A stretch of 64,000 nt of DNA from Membranipora membranacea (GCA_914767715.1 OU612072.1:9610001-9674000), one strand, 5' to 3'. Shown: positions 1 through 11,210, counted from the first letter of the stretch. Program-made: numbers and translations. The notes: generated by a model not told the origin, from the sequence alone.

Positions 1-84
1 GCAGGAGGTTCAAGTGCTTGCACAACCTCTGAGGCTACAAAAACATGCTGCAGCAACACAGTTTTAAGCTGCTCATGTGGCTAA
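1..84 (+). CDS. Partial (3' end): last exon of a cysteine-rich peptide precursor, array copy 0
   Basis: The window opens inside the last exon of a member of the peptide family described at 4477-6187. The 27 visible codons read A-G-G-S-S-A-C, then a Thr-rich stretch, then T-C-C-S-N-T-V-L-S-C-S-C-G and a TAA stop at 82-84. The cysteine spacing C-x8-CC-x6-C-x-C is identical to the complete copies downstream. The anchor exon, the middle exon and the cleavage site lie before the window. The frame is open and every family-defining residue is present, so the copy is probably functional. The family is unrecognised and no function is claimed. Confidence 0.6.
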   Translation, partial: AGGSSACTTSEATKTCCSNTVLSCSCG

Positions 85-120
85 CCAAAATATGATAACC
101 TCAAAGACTCACGGCACACT

Positions 121-296
121 TCATAGGCGCTGCATACATACTGTGTACACGGCATGCACACTATATACACACCGCATAGACACCCCATATGCAACACATA
201 CATACAGCATACACTGCATACACACCGCAAACACGCCGCATACACACCGCATATATACCGCATACCCACCACATACACAACACATACATAAACCTT
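121..296. repeat. Imperfect short minisatellite, unit about 11 bp (CATACACACCG-like)
   Basis: This is a run of degenerate copies of CATACACACCG-type units (gcatacacacc, gcatatatacc, gcatacccacc and others). It begins about 40 bases after the stop codon of array copy 0. The open frames seen here on both strands are a consequence of the repeat and are not taken as genes. Confidence 0.7.
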
Positions 297-959
297 TCTA
301 CTTCTAAAAACTCGCATTTTTATTCTTGATTTTCTCCATAAAATAGTATATTTTCAAAACTTGCATTTGTTTTTCTTTATCTTTCTCCATAAAATAGTAA
401 ATTTCTTAATTGCGATAATCTTGTGTCAGTTGAGCAAAGGAGGTTAGAATTTCCTCATGCCGTACAGCTAAAACTTCTAATTTACAAAAGCCTAGATAAT
501 GAAATTAATAGCAACAGTTGTTTCTATCATGTATAATAGGACTTCACTAGTTCAGAGTCAATGATGTATAGATGGCCTATGTATGTAAGCTTATGTTTTG
601 ACAAATTGAAATGTATGGCCATTATATATTAGGAATATTTATGCATCATGTAGGTTTTGGTGATGGACCAAAGAAATATTTGCCATATCGTTGAACTATT
701 GAACTGTTGAACTTTCACATCAAGATCAGATTTGACTGTGATATACTCTTTCTTTGTACCACATGGAATGAAATACAATCAAATTTCAATTCTTGACCAA
801 TTTATTGTTCACTATGTAACAGTTTCCAGTGCCATTCTGTGGACAAGTGAGCCTCTCTACAACGTAGAACGGATGAGTTAAAATGGTTGTTAGTTGTGAA
901 GCATAGGTAAATGACCTGAATTGATATGTGCACATTAGCAAGGAGGTGACCGATGCTAG

Positions 960-1165
960 ATATACTGGAGGAGTATGAGGTAGCTCAGTTGGCTAGAGCG
1001 CCGGCCCTCTAATGCTCAATCGTTAGAGATCTTCGGTTGGAATATTGCTGCAGTCTACCCACCACCGGGGCTTAATTGACGCCCCAGGTGTGCTCCCACC
1101 TACCTGCAAACTGAGAGCAATTTGGAGTCGAATACGGCAACCGTGCCCTTAGGGCACTGTTATTT
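960..1165 (+). mobile_element. tRNA-derived SINE-like repeat, fullest of three copies
   Basis: A tRNA-like head begins near 975 with the A-box-like TAGCTCAGTTGG at about 981-992. A GGTTGGAAT-like stretch about 50 bases later could be a decayed B box. The tail (about 1088-1160: GTGTGCTC..ACCT..CTGCAAACTGAGAGCAA) recurs at 13160-13235 and 44070-44150. A pol III type head joined to a dispersed tail is the usual SINE layout. The ends are not sharply defined and no target-site duplication is clear. Confidence 0.5.
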
Positions 1166-3619
1166 CTCAGTCTTTGGACAGTGACAAACTTGCGATTTCA
1201 AACCCTTTAACCCCAGATGACTGTGCGAATAATGAGAATGATGAGCTTATGGTAATGGGGAAATTTGAGAAGTTGACTCTATGGGGAAGAATGGAAGTCC
1301 TGGTGACATACCCTTGAGCATCTATCATGATTGATTCTATTTTAAGCTGGATAGCCTGTAGTAGCATTTCATTATCAACCACCTTCCTAAGCGCTTAAAC
1401 TAGATTGACTCCCATTAATATTTGTACCAGGTGCATCCAGTGTTAGAGTAGCATCTTTCTGCTGGAAATCCTGTTTAGTTGACACTGACACTGGAGTATT
1501 TAGGGGTCATTATTATCATACTATATTTTTATTTTGAGTTGACTTACCCTATGTCACCTGATCTTTTAATAATGAATCATTGAGCAAAGGGGATGATCTA
1601 TCAGCCACCAACAGTTGGAAAGCCTGATCTGACATTTTTAATTGATGTATTTGTTATGACATTGATCTGGGCACACGAATTATTCTATTTTGGCAAAGTC
1701 TTTCCATAACAGGCCACCACAGGACAACTGCGTACACAATTTTCCACCACGTCCAGGTACAATAAAACACAAACACATATCTATATTATAATCCTTCAAA
1801 CAGGAAGCATTTTATTCTTACAACATTATGTCAAGCACCGGCAACTATTTGAGATGATGCATCGTTTAATCGATGTTTGAGAACTTTCACACTATGGAAG
1901 CCCATTTGACCAAGAATGATGATAAATATAGATTCCAATGACCTCACTTAGTGCGCTGTGTCACAATATCTCATTATAGACAGACAAATAAAATTAGCCA
2001 TGCATTCATTTATTTCCAGGTGCGTAACATGCACTCATACTAGACATTCTCAGTCATAATAGGGCATTTAAATATAACGCAATACTTACTCCAAATTCTG
2101 TTGATGACTTTGACTTTATGGTCTTTGGTTGCCATTATTAGATGAATTTGTGAACTCAGTTGAACAGGCTTGTGTCTGAAGTTGTCCCTCATTAAATTTG
2201 GAGCTGAACAGAGGAAACCTTGAATTAGTACCTATTTATATAATTTATCATCAGGGAGGTCATGAATGATATTGCTAATAGGTCAAAACAATATATTACT
2301 ACATACTACTTTGTATAGCAACCACTATATCTCACCTTGATATTGTAGGTTTGAAAACAGACAGGTCAATATGAGCCAAACCTAGAACTAATTATATAGA
2401 AGTTGGCTTCCTTTTTGACAGAGGAAGATCAAAAATTGATGGAAATAGTCCTAAAAACAGAGGTCTAAATGTTTATATACAACTATGTTATTGTCACTGT
2501 ATCGTAAAAGAGAAAACGACCTTCACATATTTCAACCCACTAATATTTTGACCACATTGCGGAAACAGTTTTTAAATTGAGCCATAATCCAAGTAGGCCT
2601 GCATTTATGAGTTTGATATCGCGCCAGAAAGGGAAGAACGACATGTACTGCTGACTTCATGAAACTAAATATCATACATTTCCTCAGATTTTTTTAGTTC
2701 AACAATATTGTTATTAGTATAAGAAGCGTTGGTGCTGATTTGGACAGTAGGCTCCAGCACCGAAATTAAGCCATGCTCGGGTCAAGTCATTTAGAGTATT
2801 CGACCACAGTTCTTCTATGCATGCATGTGGTTCTTTGTGAACAACTCGATAGGTAAACGCAAACACACAGAAGGGAGTCGATCTACTCCTATAAAATGGG
2901 TAGAAAACTCAATCAAGATCATTTCCTGGCAAAGATGTTATAGAATGGCTGCCAAGATATGAACTGGCAACGCTTGCGGGTATGCTGTATTGTAGCAGTA
3001 GCAGAGATAATTGAATTGCATGTTAATATACAGCACATAACTAGAACTGACAGCTCGACATGACAGAGTAGAACATACAATAAATAGTCTTTGGCATTGA
3101 CTCTACTTCACTCTCAGTATTTTTTTCTCAGCTCTCACTCAATAATTAAACACACAATTTGATCATGGAAATTGTTAGCATGATAATTGCTATGGTCTTA
3201 CATATTCCAACATTACTCGTTTTCCAACAAGCTGGTGAAATCTTGCTGGTCACTAGCCCCATGGGTGGCCAAGCTAGGCTCAGGTCAAGTTGTCACATCT
3301 CCAAATCATAATACCATAGGATCATAGGATATATATATAATAAATATGGCTCTTAGGCTGATGAATGATACCAAAGGTGTCAAAATATGTAAGGAATCTT
3401 CATCAATATCATTTCAATATTATATGATATCATTGAGAATAAAGAAACTATAGTGGATCAATTTGGAAGGTGTCAAAATAATAAGGCCTTGTCTTCCATC
3501 TGCAAGTTTTTGACTGAAGAAGACACCACTTCTTGTACGCTAGATGAATCTCCCAGTTCTCAGAGAAGTGATAATTGGAAAGTCAAAGAAAAAAGAGGGT
3601 ACAGCCTCAAGTTGCAACA
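1166..3619. other. Intergenic, no gene seen
   Basis: No coding stretch here resembles the flanking family or any gene I know. The open frames are short and have no supporting splice context. One stretch at 2752-2812 resembles 5S rRNA weakly and is reported under findings. Otherwise I see ordinary AT-rich DNA. Confidence 0.5.
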
Positions 3620-3750
3620 ATGGAGGATAAATCGGCTCCTAGTAACAGTGAGGTAGAAAATCTGAAGCTGCGCCTGACGTTTTACAAATGATCTACTATT
3701 CTATCGGGAATTATACTGTTCAACTGTCTAGGATTGATAACCTAAGATGA
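3620..3750 (+). pseudogene. Broken anchor exon (exon A) of the peptide-precursor family
   Basis: An ATG in the same context as the intact copies (gttgcaacaatg) is followed by M-E-D-K-S-A-P-S-N-S-E-V-E-N-L-K. The frame is then broken by TGA straight after F-Y-K and by TAA near I-T. The remains of the membrane segment (L-S-G-I-I-L-F-N) can still be read. No donor and no exon B or C belonging to it is visible before the next copy at 4477. Confidence 0.7.
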
Positions 3751-4476
3751 AAATTCCGCCCCCAGCACCCTCAGGTGTATATACTTACTTCAGTGGTCGC
3801 TGTCATTGGCTTTCTCTAATCAACTACTGCCCACCATTTTGCACTTGGTGTGAAATAACAGAAATATTACAAAATGATGTGCCCAATAACGTAGAAATAT
3901 GTATATGTCTATGGATGAGCCTAATTCACGGTGCTAAATAGAAAGTTGCACTTAGTGATGACATCAATGGAGTAGTTTTCATTTTATGGAGAAGCAGTGT
4001 GTAAGGGTGTCAAAAGGGACATATCCCATGGCCAATATACCTCCAAGTTTGAGAGATATGCAATGGATATCGGTTGTTATTTATTTGCTATAAGTAGCCT
4101 TAACAAATTATTTTGGAAGGAATATTTTGTTGCAATATAAACCATACAATTAATTACACTTATCGGAACTGAAAATTATTATCATTGGAGTAACCAAACC
4201 GCTAACATTGATTAACAGATGTTTAGAAGTTGCCTTGGCGCCCATGGGTGTCCAAAAAGATGACATATAATATCCAGCAGGGATAATCATGACAAATGGC
4301 CGATCAATTATTTTGACCTGATACTTTTCTCGAAGAAACTGCAAATTGACAGGCTAAGCATCAAAAATAAAAATTGCCTGTGCAAGAATGAGACTGCAAA
4401 ATACCACCATGAAATATTGGGGATGGAGTATAAAAACATAGGTGGCAGTAGGAGGTTGAAACAGACAGTTGCAACA

Positions 4477-6187
4477 ATGAATGATAAATCAACGACAGCC
4501 AACAGTGAGGTAGAAAATCTTTATCAGCGCCTTCAGTTTTACAAACTATCTACTTTTATCTTGGGCCTTCTTCTGTTCAGTTTTCTAAGCTTGATAACAT
4601 GGCTCATAGTGACAGACCATCTTCATATTCAACTTCGATCTTTTGAGAAAGGTGATAAGAATACTCAAAAAGCTAAGGTGAGACTAGATATGATGCAGAA
4701 AAAGTTTTGAATTTGATTGATTGTGTTGCTGTTTGAAAGATAACCTGTCTAAAGGAAACAATAGCCGAACAAACAGCGATTATCTTTTGGAGGTGTTTAT
4801 TACAATATTATATATTGAAATGAATGATCTGTCATTCCTTTAAAATATTATTTCCAATTTTAAAAGAAACAAAGATAGGTAGATAGGTTTAGCTCTTTCA
4901 GGATAGACATGTGGCCATAGCTGTAGATATTCTGTACTACACCTCCAATCCACAATGAATCTGATTACTATAAACCAACTATGGCACTGTTTACCAGTTG
5001 TATGACCCATGTTTGTGAATAAAAGATACAATACATAGCCTGAAGGCCTTAGGCATTGAAAACAGCTTCATATTTATTCGGGCACAGGAACACAGCACGA
5101 AAGATCAAGTGAAGTTTTCACAGGAGTGGATGAAGAAAGGGAGAGGGGGAAGAAGGGGATGGCCTGACATGTCAGCAACAAAGTATGGGAAAATACCAAT
5201 AGCAAAAGGGTTAGTGACAAGTATAGGTACAGCATCTAGTCTGATACCAAGACCAAGTTTACCTACTACTAAGGTAAGTTATATTATATTTGCGTGCTAA
5301 ATATTTCCTTTCAAGAAAAAGCGATTCAAACGGACTCAAATCTAGTTCTTTACATTAGAGTTTTATTGTAATTAGTCATGTGTGGTCCCATCTCAGTCTA
5401 GCCAATAAAGGAGATTGGGTTATGCCTTGTTTGGATTTGATTGTCTTTTTGTGACATAACAACTGCAGGATGAATAAACCCTGGATATGGTTGCAATATT
5501 AAAAGATCCCCCCCCCCTCCTCCTCATATTGATTTGGTGGAATGAAAGAGCCAATAACAGGTCATATGGTACTTTCCTAAAATTAACATTTGGGCTTGTC
5601 TCTACCTGTTTGTTGAATAGGCCCACTGAAAACATATGATCTGATAGCGAAAATAGTAGAGCGCTTGCTTCGTAACTTTGAAAATGTCTGTTTGAACCTT
5701 AGATCTAAAGCATTATCTCACAATGATAAAAATGGCAGGCTATGTCAAAGTCAAATGTATGTTACTGTAAGTGCCATAATGACCTTACATTGGCTCCTAT
5801 CCCAAGCCAACCAAACAGTGCCAACACACTGGTTAGTCGCAGGTTCATTGAAAAAGATGTGAATCTTTAGTTAGTATTAACTCTCACAGCGAGGTAGGCT
5901 TTTCAGATCAAAGTGCCATAGAAAGACAGATTTGTGTGTCAAATCTGGTCAAGCATGGATTTCATTATGTTCAGGTTTGGCTCCACAAGAGCTTACATTC
6001 TAAACTTTTTCTTCTAATATTTCAGTTTACCTCTAAAGGAAATTGGGAAAAACGGAGCAAACGGCAAACTATAGTTGTACAAGGTGCTGGTGCAGGTGTA
6101 AGCGGAGGTTCAGGAGAAGCTTGTACAACCACGACAGCTGAACGAACATGCTGCGACAACACAGTCTTAAGCTGCTCATGTGTTTAA
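4477..6187 (+). CDS. Unrecognised membrane-anchored precursor of a secreted cysteine-rich peptide (array copy 1, reference copy)
   Basis: Three exons, 4477-4677, 5088-5273 and 6026-6187, join in phase 0 at GT-AG sites (donors GTGAGA and GTAAGT) to give 182 residues. The ATG at 4477 is chosen because its context (gcaacaATG) is shared with other copies. Exon A (1-67) has a short cytosolic N-terminus with N-S-E-V-E-N-L and one hydrophobic segment at about 25-46, read as a type II signal anchor. Exon B (68-129) is basic, with G-R-G-G-R-R-G. Exon C (130-182) has E-K-R-S-K-R, a furin-type site. The released part would begin with Gln, pass through Gly-rich sequence to G-G-S-G-E-A-C, and end with cysteines spaced C-x8-CC-x6-C-x-C. 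AATAAA lies at 6311. I infer a membrane precursor that sheds an extracellular peptide. The peptide's role (defence, signal or venom-like) is unknown. Confidence 0.68.
5470..5845. mobile_element. Foldback MITE-like element in the copy 1 intron (family also at 21265 and 23977)
   Basis: The left part (about 5525-5585) reads GGTGGAAT..AAGAGCCAATAACAGGTCATATGGTACTTTC. The right part (about 5775-5840) is an approximate reverse complement, ending with GTGCCAACACACTGGTTAG. Both arms match the arms of the elements at 21265-21605 and 23977-24251. A C-run lies near 5511. The boundaries here are uncertain. Confidence 0.45.
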
Positions 6188-6843
6188 CTAAATATCAATC
6201 ACCGTAAAAATCCCATCTACATATGAGTGGTCCATCCATATTATTTCATTCAAAATCTTGACCTGCAACCTGCAAAAATTTTTAAAAATATGATGCCGAA
6301 AGACGATGGAAATAAAGGGAAATAGAAAAGGACAGTTTGAATGGGCAATCTACCTTTAATTTTATTTTAAATTGTAAAAAACTCACTCAATCAGCTGTCA
6401 TTGGGACATCTAACTTTAAAGACCATCCAACAAACAAGGCATTGTGGAGTCAGCAAACTAGGACTCTTTTAGTTGCATGGAAAATAAATAATTCAGAAGT
6501 GACAGTATATAAGATTAGCATGATAGAGACAGATCGTTGACACAGCAGAAATGGGATATTTGTGTTATCTGTGATTCTTTCACATAGAGCTTTTAATATT
6601 CTTTTCGTTAAAATCTCACAATGATACATCAGAACAAGCTGCCCTATTATAAAATTGTTCCAAACTTTTGGTAGTCTTTTGGTTTCAACTCTGATGTGTT
6701 AAATTTTATCAACACATTTCCCTGAGGAGATATTGGTTCAACCTTTACAACTGCTGCGCCTGTTGACAGATTTTCTATTGCCATCCTTGAATTGTTATAT
6801 CCTACATTAGGAATTTAATAATAAGGAACACTGTGTGATGCAC

Positions 6844-7228
6844 TTAAAGGGCAACCAAGGTTTCAAACAACTTCTCATTGATGGCCATTGATTAATAGCA
6901 GATTGCACCTTCTGCATGGGGAAAAAGACAAAATATAATTCAGATGATTATTCGCCCAGAATTCTTGTGAAACATTTCTTCCATCAGGTACTCAAACTCA
7001 GCTAAAAGAGAATACCACATAGCAGTCTCCTGTTCCTGTTATTATTTAGCCTGTGCTCTATAATTATTACAGCACAGTCTTGGAACCTCCCCTAAACTGA
7101 AGTGTTACCCAGCTTAGAGTCAGCAACTACTTTGAGCTTTGCATCGCGTAATGCACAAAGCTGATGCTGCCCAGCACATTATTCGCTACCCATTAATGCA
7201 TTGCTGCGAAACCTTGGTTGCCCTTTAA
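6844..7228. mobile_element. Short non-autonomous DNA transposon with TTAA ends
   Basis: A perfect 21-base terminal inverted repeat bounds the element. The left end at 6844 reads TTAAAGGGCAACCAAGGTTT and then C. The right end at 7208-7228 is its exact reverse complement. The outermost TTAA is what a piggyBac-type TTAA target duplication would leave. No transposase frame is inside. It fills most of the gap between array copies 1 and 2. Confidence 0.65.
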
Positions 7229-7470
7229 CCTTTCAAGACCAGGAAATTGACATACTTTCATGGATATATGTGTCATGGCTAGGACTTCGACAAGATCAGA
7301 AAATTGATATTAATTAGCTATATATTGTGTCACATTGAAGCTAGGTCAGGAAACTCATTAAAAGGTTGTCAATGCATCAAGAAATATGTGGGATATGAAG
7401 GAGGTCAGTTGCAGAAAAGTCTCATTTTAATCTTCAAGGCGAAACAAGGATGCAGCATGAATATTGGACA

Positions 7471-9304
7471 ATGGAGCATAAGATGACTGCTGGTAACAGT
7501 GAGGTAGAAAATCTGAAGCAACGCATAAAGACTTATAGAGCCTCTACTATTATATTGGCAATACTACTTTTCAGCGTTCTGAGCGTGATGACTTGGCTCC
7601 AGGTTTCAAGAGAACCTCGATCATTTGATTGTGATAAGAGGTTACGACAATTGGAGGTAAGGCTCACATCTGAGGTAGGGACATAGGTAGATGCTGTGGA
7701 ATCACAGGTGCAAAATGTTGAAAGAACAAATCAAAGCAACAGTTACTTATCTTTCTGCTGTCAATTTAACGCTTGTGCATTTGGTTGAAAGACTATGGAT
7801 GGTTAAAAGAAAGCCAATAGTGGATCAGTTACCAAATTGACATTAGTTTTTTTTCTCATTTTGCTTTTCATGCTAAAAGATAGAAATATGAGTCTATCTT
7901 TTTCAGAATAGATCATCATTACACGACACCTTAAGTTTTTTTGGCTGCAGTTCCTTTTTCAAAACAACAACCCTTTGGTGGATTCCATGACTATGAACCA
8001 CTAGAGCATTATAAGAAGCGACACATTGGTATTGGCTTAGCACTCCGTGTGGCTATATATTTATATGAATTTATATGTCCATATTATCCATATCGACAAA
8101 ACCTGCAACAACGAAAACAACGTCATTTTACAATCTCCAATTTGGGCACAGGAACAGATAGTAGAAGATCAAGGATCAAGATCCCTTGAGTGGAAAATGA
8201 GCAAGATTTGGGTTAGAAGGGGATACATTCTAAAACCAAAGTACAACAAAGTACCATCAGCAATAATTTTACTAACACCTACTGCTGCTACATCAAAGAC
8301 AAAGTCAAATTTACACTCATCCAAGGTAAATTGTGAGTTTGTGTGCTAAATATTGTTTTGTATGCTGAAAACAGCTCTAATGTACTTACACTATGTATTT
8401 ACGTATGAGATTTGGACCAACCAGATGTGCTCATTGCAGAGTTTCCAACGATGAGAATTTGGCGCAGATTTGGATGCACTTTGATGTCAACTTGGTACAT
8501 GTGCGTCAACAGGATTTACCAAGGGGTGCTCATTTTAGCTGTGGAGTTGTTAGTGGCATGTGTAAGCGGGGAGGGTGCGGGAGGGGCGCCCAAGCGCCCT
8601 CCTACCGACGGAATTTTTTTGAAATTCGAGACCCAAAAAGAGACATTCTGGTACATACCAGCCAACTTTTATGGATGAGCAACACCAAGCATGATACCAA
8701 AAGTATTTAACAGCAACAGCCTCTTGCCCGGGCCCCGATTGAAAGTTCTAGCGATAAAGAAAACATTGAGTTCCAATTGTTAAAAAAAAATCTTTTAAAA
8801 GCTCCCAAGGGGTGCTCACTTGAGCACCCTGAGCACCCCTTCTGACGCCCATGACTTGGTAATAAAACAGCGTAAGGATGAACAAACCCAGGGAACAGGT
8901 AGCCTAGAACTTTTTATCTGAAGCAAGATGTGGTGCCCCCCCCCCCCCCCAACTCCCCCTGAGAGTGGTAAATTCTTTGCTTCGACAAAATTCTCACAGG
9001 ACAGTACGGTAAGCATATCGAGTACCGAGAAAAAGATGAAACCACGCTATTTTCTGGGCAGCATTATGAGATTCCAAAGCATTGATTTCCCTGTGTTTGT
9101 TTGGGCCCAACAGACGGCAATTATTTAGAATTACTGTTTCTCTTATTTCAGTTAACTACTAGAAATTACTCCAGAACAAGGAACAAACGTCAAACCCTAT
9201 CCGGTGGCTTTGGGTCCAGTGGAGGCTCAGGAAATGCTTGCTCAACCATATCTGCCTCAAGAACATGCTGCGACAACACAGCCATAAGCTGCACTTGTGT
9301 GTAA
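7471..9304 (+). CDS. Unrecognised membrane-anchored precursor of a secreted cysteine-rich peptide (array copy 2)
   Basis: Exons 7471-7656, 8152-8325 and 9152-9304 join in phase 0 to give 170 residues. The ATG at 7471 (M-E-H-K-M-T-A-G-N-S-E-V-E-N-L) aligns with the start of copy 1. An upstream in-frame ATG at 7450 is less likely. The anchor lies at about residues 24-45 (S-T-I-I-L-A-I-L-L-F-S-V-L-S-V-M-T-W-L). The region after it differs from the other copies: the D-H-L-H-I-x-L-R stretch is replaced by S-R-E-P-R-S-F-D-C. Exon B keeps I-W-V-R-R-G-Y and K-P-K-Y. Exon C has R-N-K-R followed by Gln, then G-G-S-G-N-A-C and the C-x8-CC-x6-C-x-C pattern, ending T-C-V. All frames are open. Confidence 0.66.
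8808..8842. repeat. Small hairpin, AAGGGGTGCTCA / TGAGCACCCCTT type
   Basis: AAGGGGTGCTCA is followed shortly by GAGCACCCTGAGCACCCCTT, a compact inverted repeat in the second intron of copy 2. A related CAAGGGGTGCTCA stands at about 8518-8530, so this may be a remnant of a small repeat. Confidence 0.4.
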
Positions 9305-9529
9305 CTAAATGCCAATCAAGGCAATGAGGCTAGTAAATGAAATATGATACATCAATTTCACATTTTTCTGAGCAGGTTATGTTACAAACCCTAGATCTAT
9401 AGTTACTGTTGATAAATTTCCAAAAGCCTTCCTTGTATTTTTCTTTCTGTCTTTAATGTAGATCAAGACATTAATAATGATGTGAAATGGCAAATGTTTG
9501 TTATGACTAGGTCAGGAATTAAATAATAA

Positions 9530-9720
9530 GGATATCCAAATTCTCATCGTAATCATATCTCCGCTTTCCTTTTCCTTATCCTGTTTTATAAAAAGATGAG
9601 AGAAACGACTCTGTTTAAATGGCTGCCCAGCCAGCTCAAGATTCTATCATATCAACTACAACTATTACTATGGTATGCAGTATCCATCGCTTTAATACTT
9701 ATGAACTGATTTTAAACAGT
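9530..9720 (+). promoter_or_regulatory. Conserved 5' flanking module of the peptide family (decayed copy)
   Basis: This block carries ATTCTCATCG..CTTTCCTTTTCCTTATCC and then TATGGTATGCAGTATCCATCGCTTTAATACTTATGAA..GATTTTAAA. The same order of motifs is found at 13395-13560 and 13690-13850, upstream of copy 3. Conservation ahead of exon A suggests promoter or 5' UTR sequence. Its function is inferred only from position and repetition. Confidence 0.45.
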
Positions 9721-9859
9721 GGTGTGTATCAGCGTCTGAGTAAAGAAGAGTATTTTAAGTTATAATAACTAGTATGAATAAATTCCGGTTATAAGCCTAT
9801 TGGACAGCATACTACCAGCTGCAAATTGAGACCCATTTGATTCTCAAAACAAAAATTTA

Positions 9860-10045
9860 ATGAAGGATAGACCAACTGCTTCTAACACTAAGCTTGAATA
9901 TCTTAAGCAGTGCCTAACAGTTTTATATTTCTATCTCATATATAATATTGACAATGCGTCTGTTCAGACCCCCTTCACAAAGAACTAGGCCTATAATCAT
10001 TTGAGAAGTATTATACAAATAACAGAAAGATGAGGTAAGGTTGCC
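9860..10045 (+). pseudogene. Decayed anchor exon (exon A), close relative of copy 3
   Basis: ATG at 9860 starts M-K-D-R-P-T-A-S-N-T-K-L-E-Y-L-K-Q-C-L, recognisably the N-S-E-x-E-N-L-x-Q-C-L start of copy 3. The membrane segment is lost to frameshifts and stops. The 3' edge (gatgaggtaaggttgcctttagaggtaggg, about 10030-10058) still matches the copy 3 donor region. No exon B or C follows. Confidence 0.6.
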
Positions 10046-10855
10046 TTTAGAGGTAGGGATACAGGGGGAGATTTATTTAAATAATATAGTTGCAGAGTGA
10101 CTGTGACTGTAACTGTAAGCCAAATTTGAGCTCAAGCTATCTAACCATATATTATACCAAACGTCCCTCCAAGCATGAGTAATCCATGTGATCTGCTTAC
10201 AGCGTGAGCTTGTGATGTGTTAGGTTGAGACAAAGTGCAATTATTAGGGCTGGAACGGGTGCCATTAATTAGGACTTGGTTGGGTTTTTTGGTTAATCTC
10301 TCGGGGCTAAAGCTCACCCAGGTAGGTCAAAGCAAGTACTGGTCGAGCATCGAGTTTATCTAATGATGCGGACATGGGTAGGGTACATGAGAGACAGCAC
10401 TACTGAACCTGTATTTGCTGCTATCTGGTAGAATCATTTTATATTCAGCAAAGGATACAGAAAGTACTTCAGTTCAAGCAAAGAGTCGTATTCAGCTCCA
10501 AACTTTTTTTCTTTCTTTAAACTGTATTGGCAAAACTTTCATTTGGTGAGAATGTTTTATAAAGTAAAGGAAAATAAGGAAAGAAAAAGAAATTTTAATC
10601 AATGTGAAGAAAAAGGTAATCAGAAAAATTATATCTGAATGATAAAAGCTTGTTTATTGAACTTAAATTAATTTGTATGTTGTTAGAAGTTGAAACAGGA
10701 ATGACTGAAAAATTTAACCACCAGACTTTAAAGAAAATAACTATAGTCAATACCAAATTATTTTGGATAGGATTTTAATATGAAATGTGTCATCACAACT
10801 AATCTGGCATTGGTTTCCCTTACTTTACAAGGAGAATGAAAAGGATAATGTAGTT

Positions 10856-11210
10856 AGGATAGGATAGGACAGGGCAGGACAGGGCAGGGCAGGGCAGGGC
10901 AGGGCAGGGCAGGGCAGGGCAGGGCAGGGCAGGGCAGGGCAGGGCAGGGCAGGGCAGGGCAGGGCAGGGCAGGGCAGGGCAGGGCAGGGCAGGGCAGGGC
11001 AGGGCAGGGCAGGGCAGGGCAGGGCAGGGCAGGGCAGGGCAGGGCAGGGCAGGGCAGGGCAGGACAGGACAGGACAGGACAGGACAGGACAGGACAGCAC
11101 AGCACAGCACAGCACAGCACAGCACAGCACAGCACAGCACAGCACAGCACAGCACAGCACAGCACAGCACAGCACAGGATAGGATAGGATAGGATAGCAT
11201 AGGATAGATA
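10856..11210. repeat. Segmented pentanucleotide satellite (AGGGC / AGGAC / AGCAC / AGGAT)
   Basis: Perfect 5-bp units are arranged in blocks by variant: AGGAT and a mixed edge (10856-10880), AGGGC x36 (10881-11060), AGGAC x7 (11061-11095), AGCAC x16 (11096-11175), then AGGAT x4 with AGCAT, AGGAT and AGATA to about 11210. The minus strand is open in several frames (Cys/Pro/Ala/Leu repeats) only because the 5-bp unit lacks stop triplets. It is not a gene. Confidence 0.95.

Noticed and set aside
10820-11200. Long minus-strand open frames rich in Pro, Ala, Leu and Cys
   Set aside because: They exist only because the 5-bp satellite unit has no stop triplets in these frames; no start context or domain supports them.
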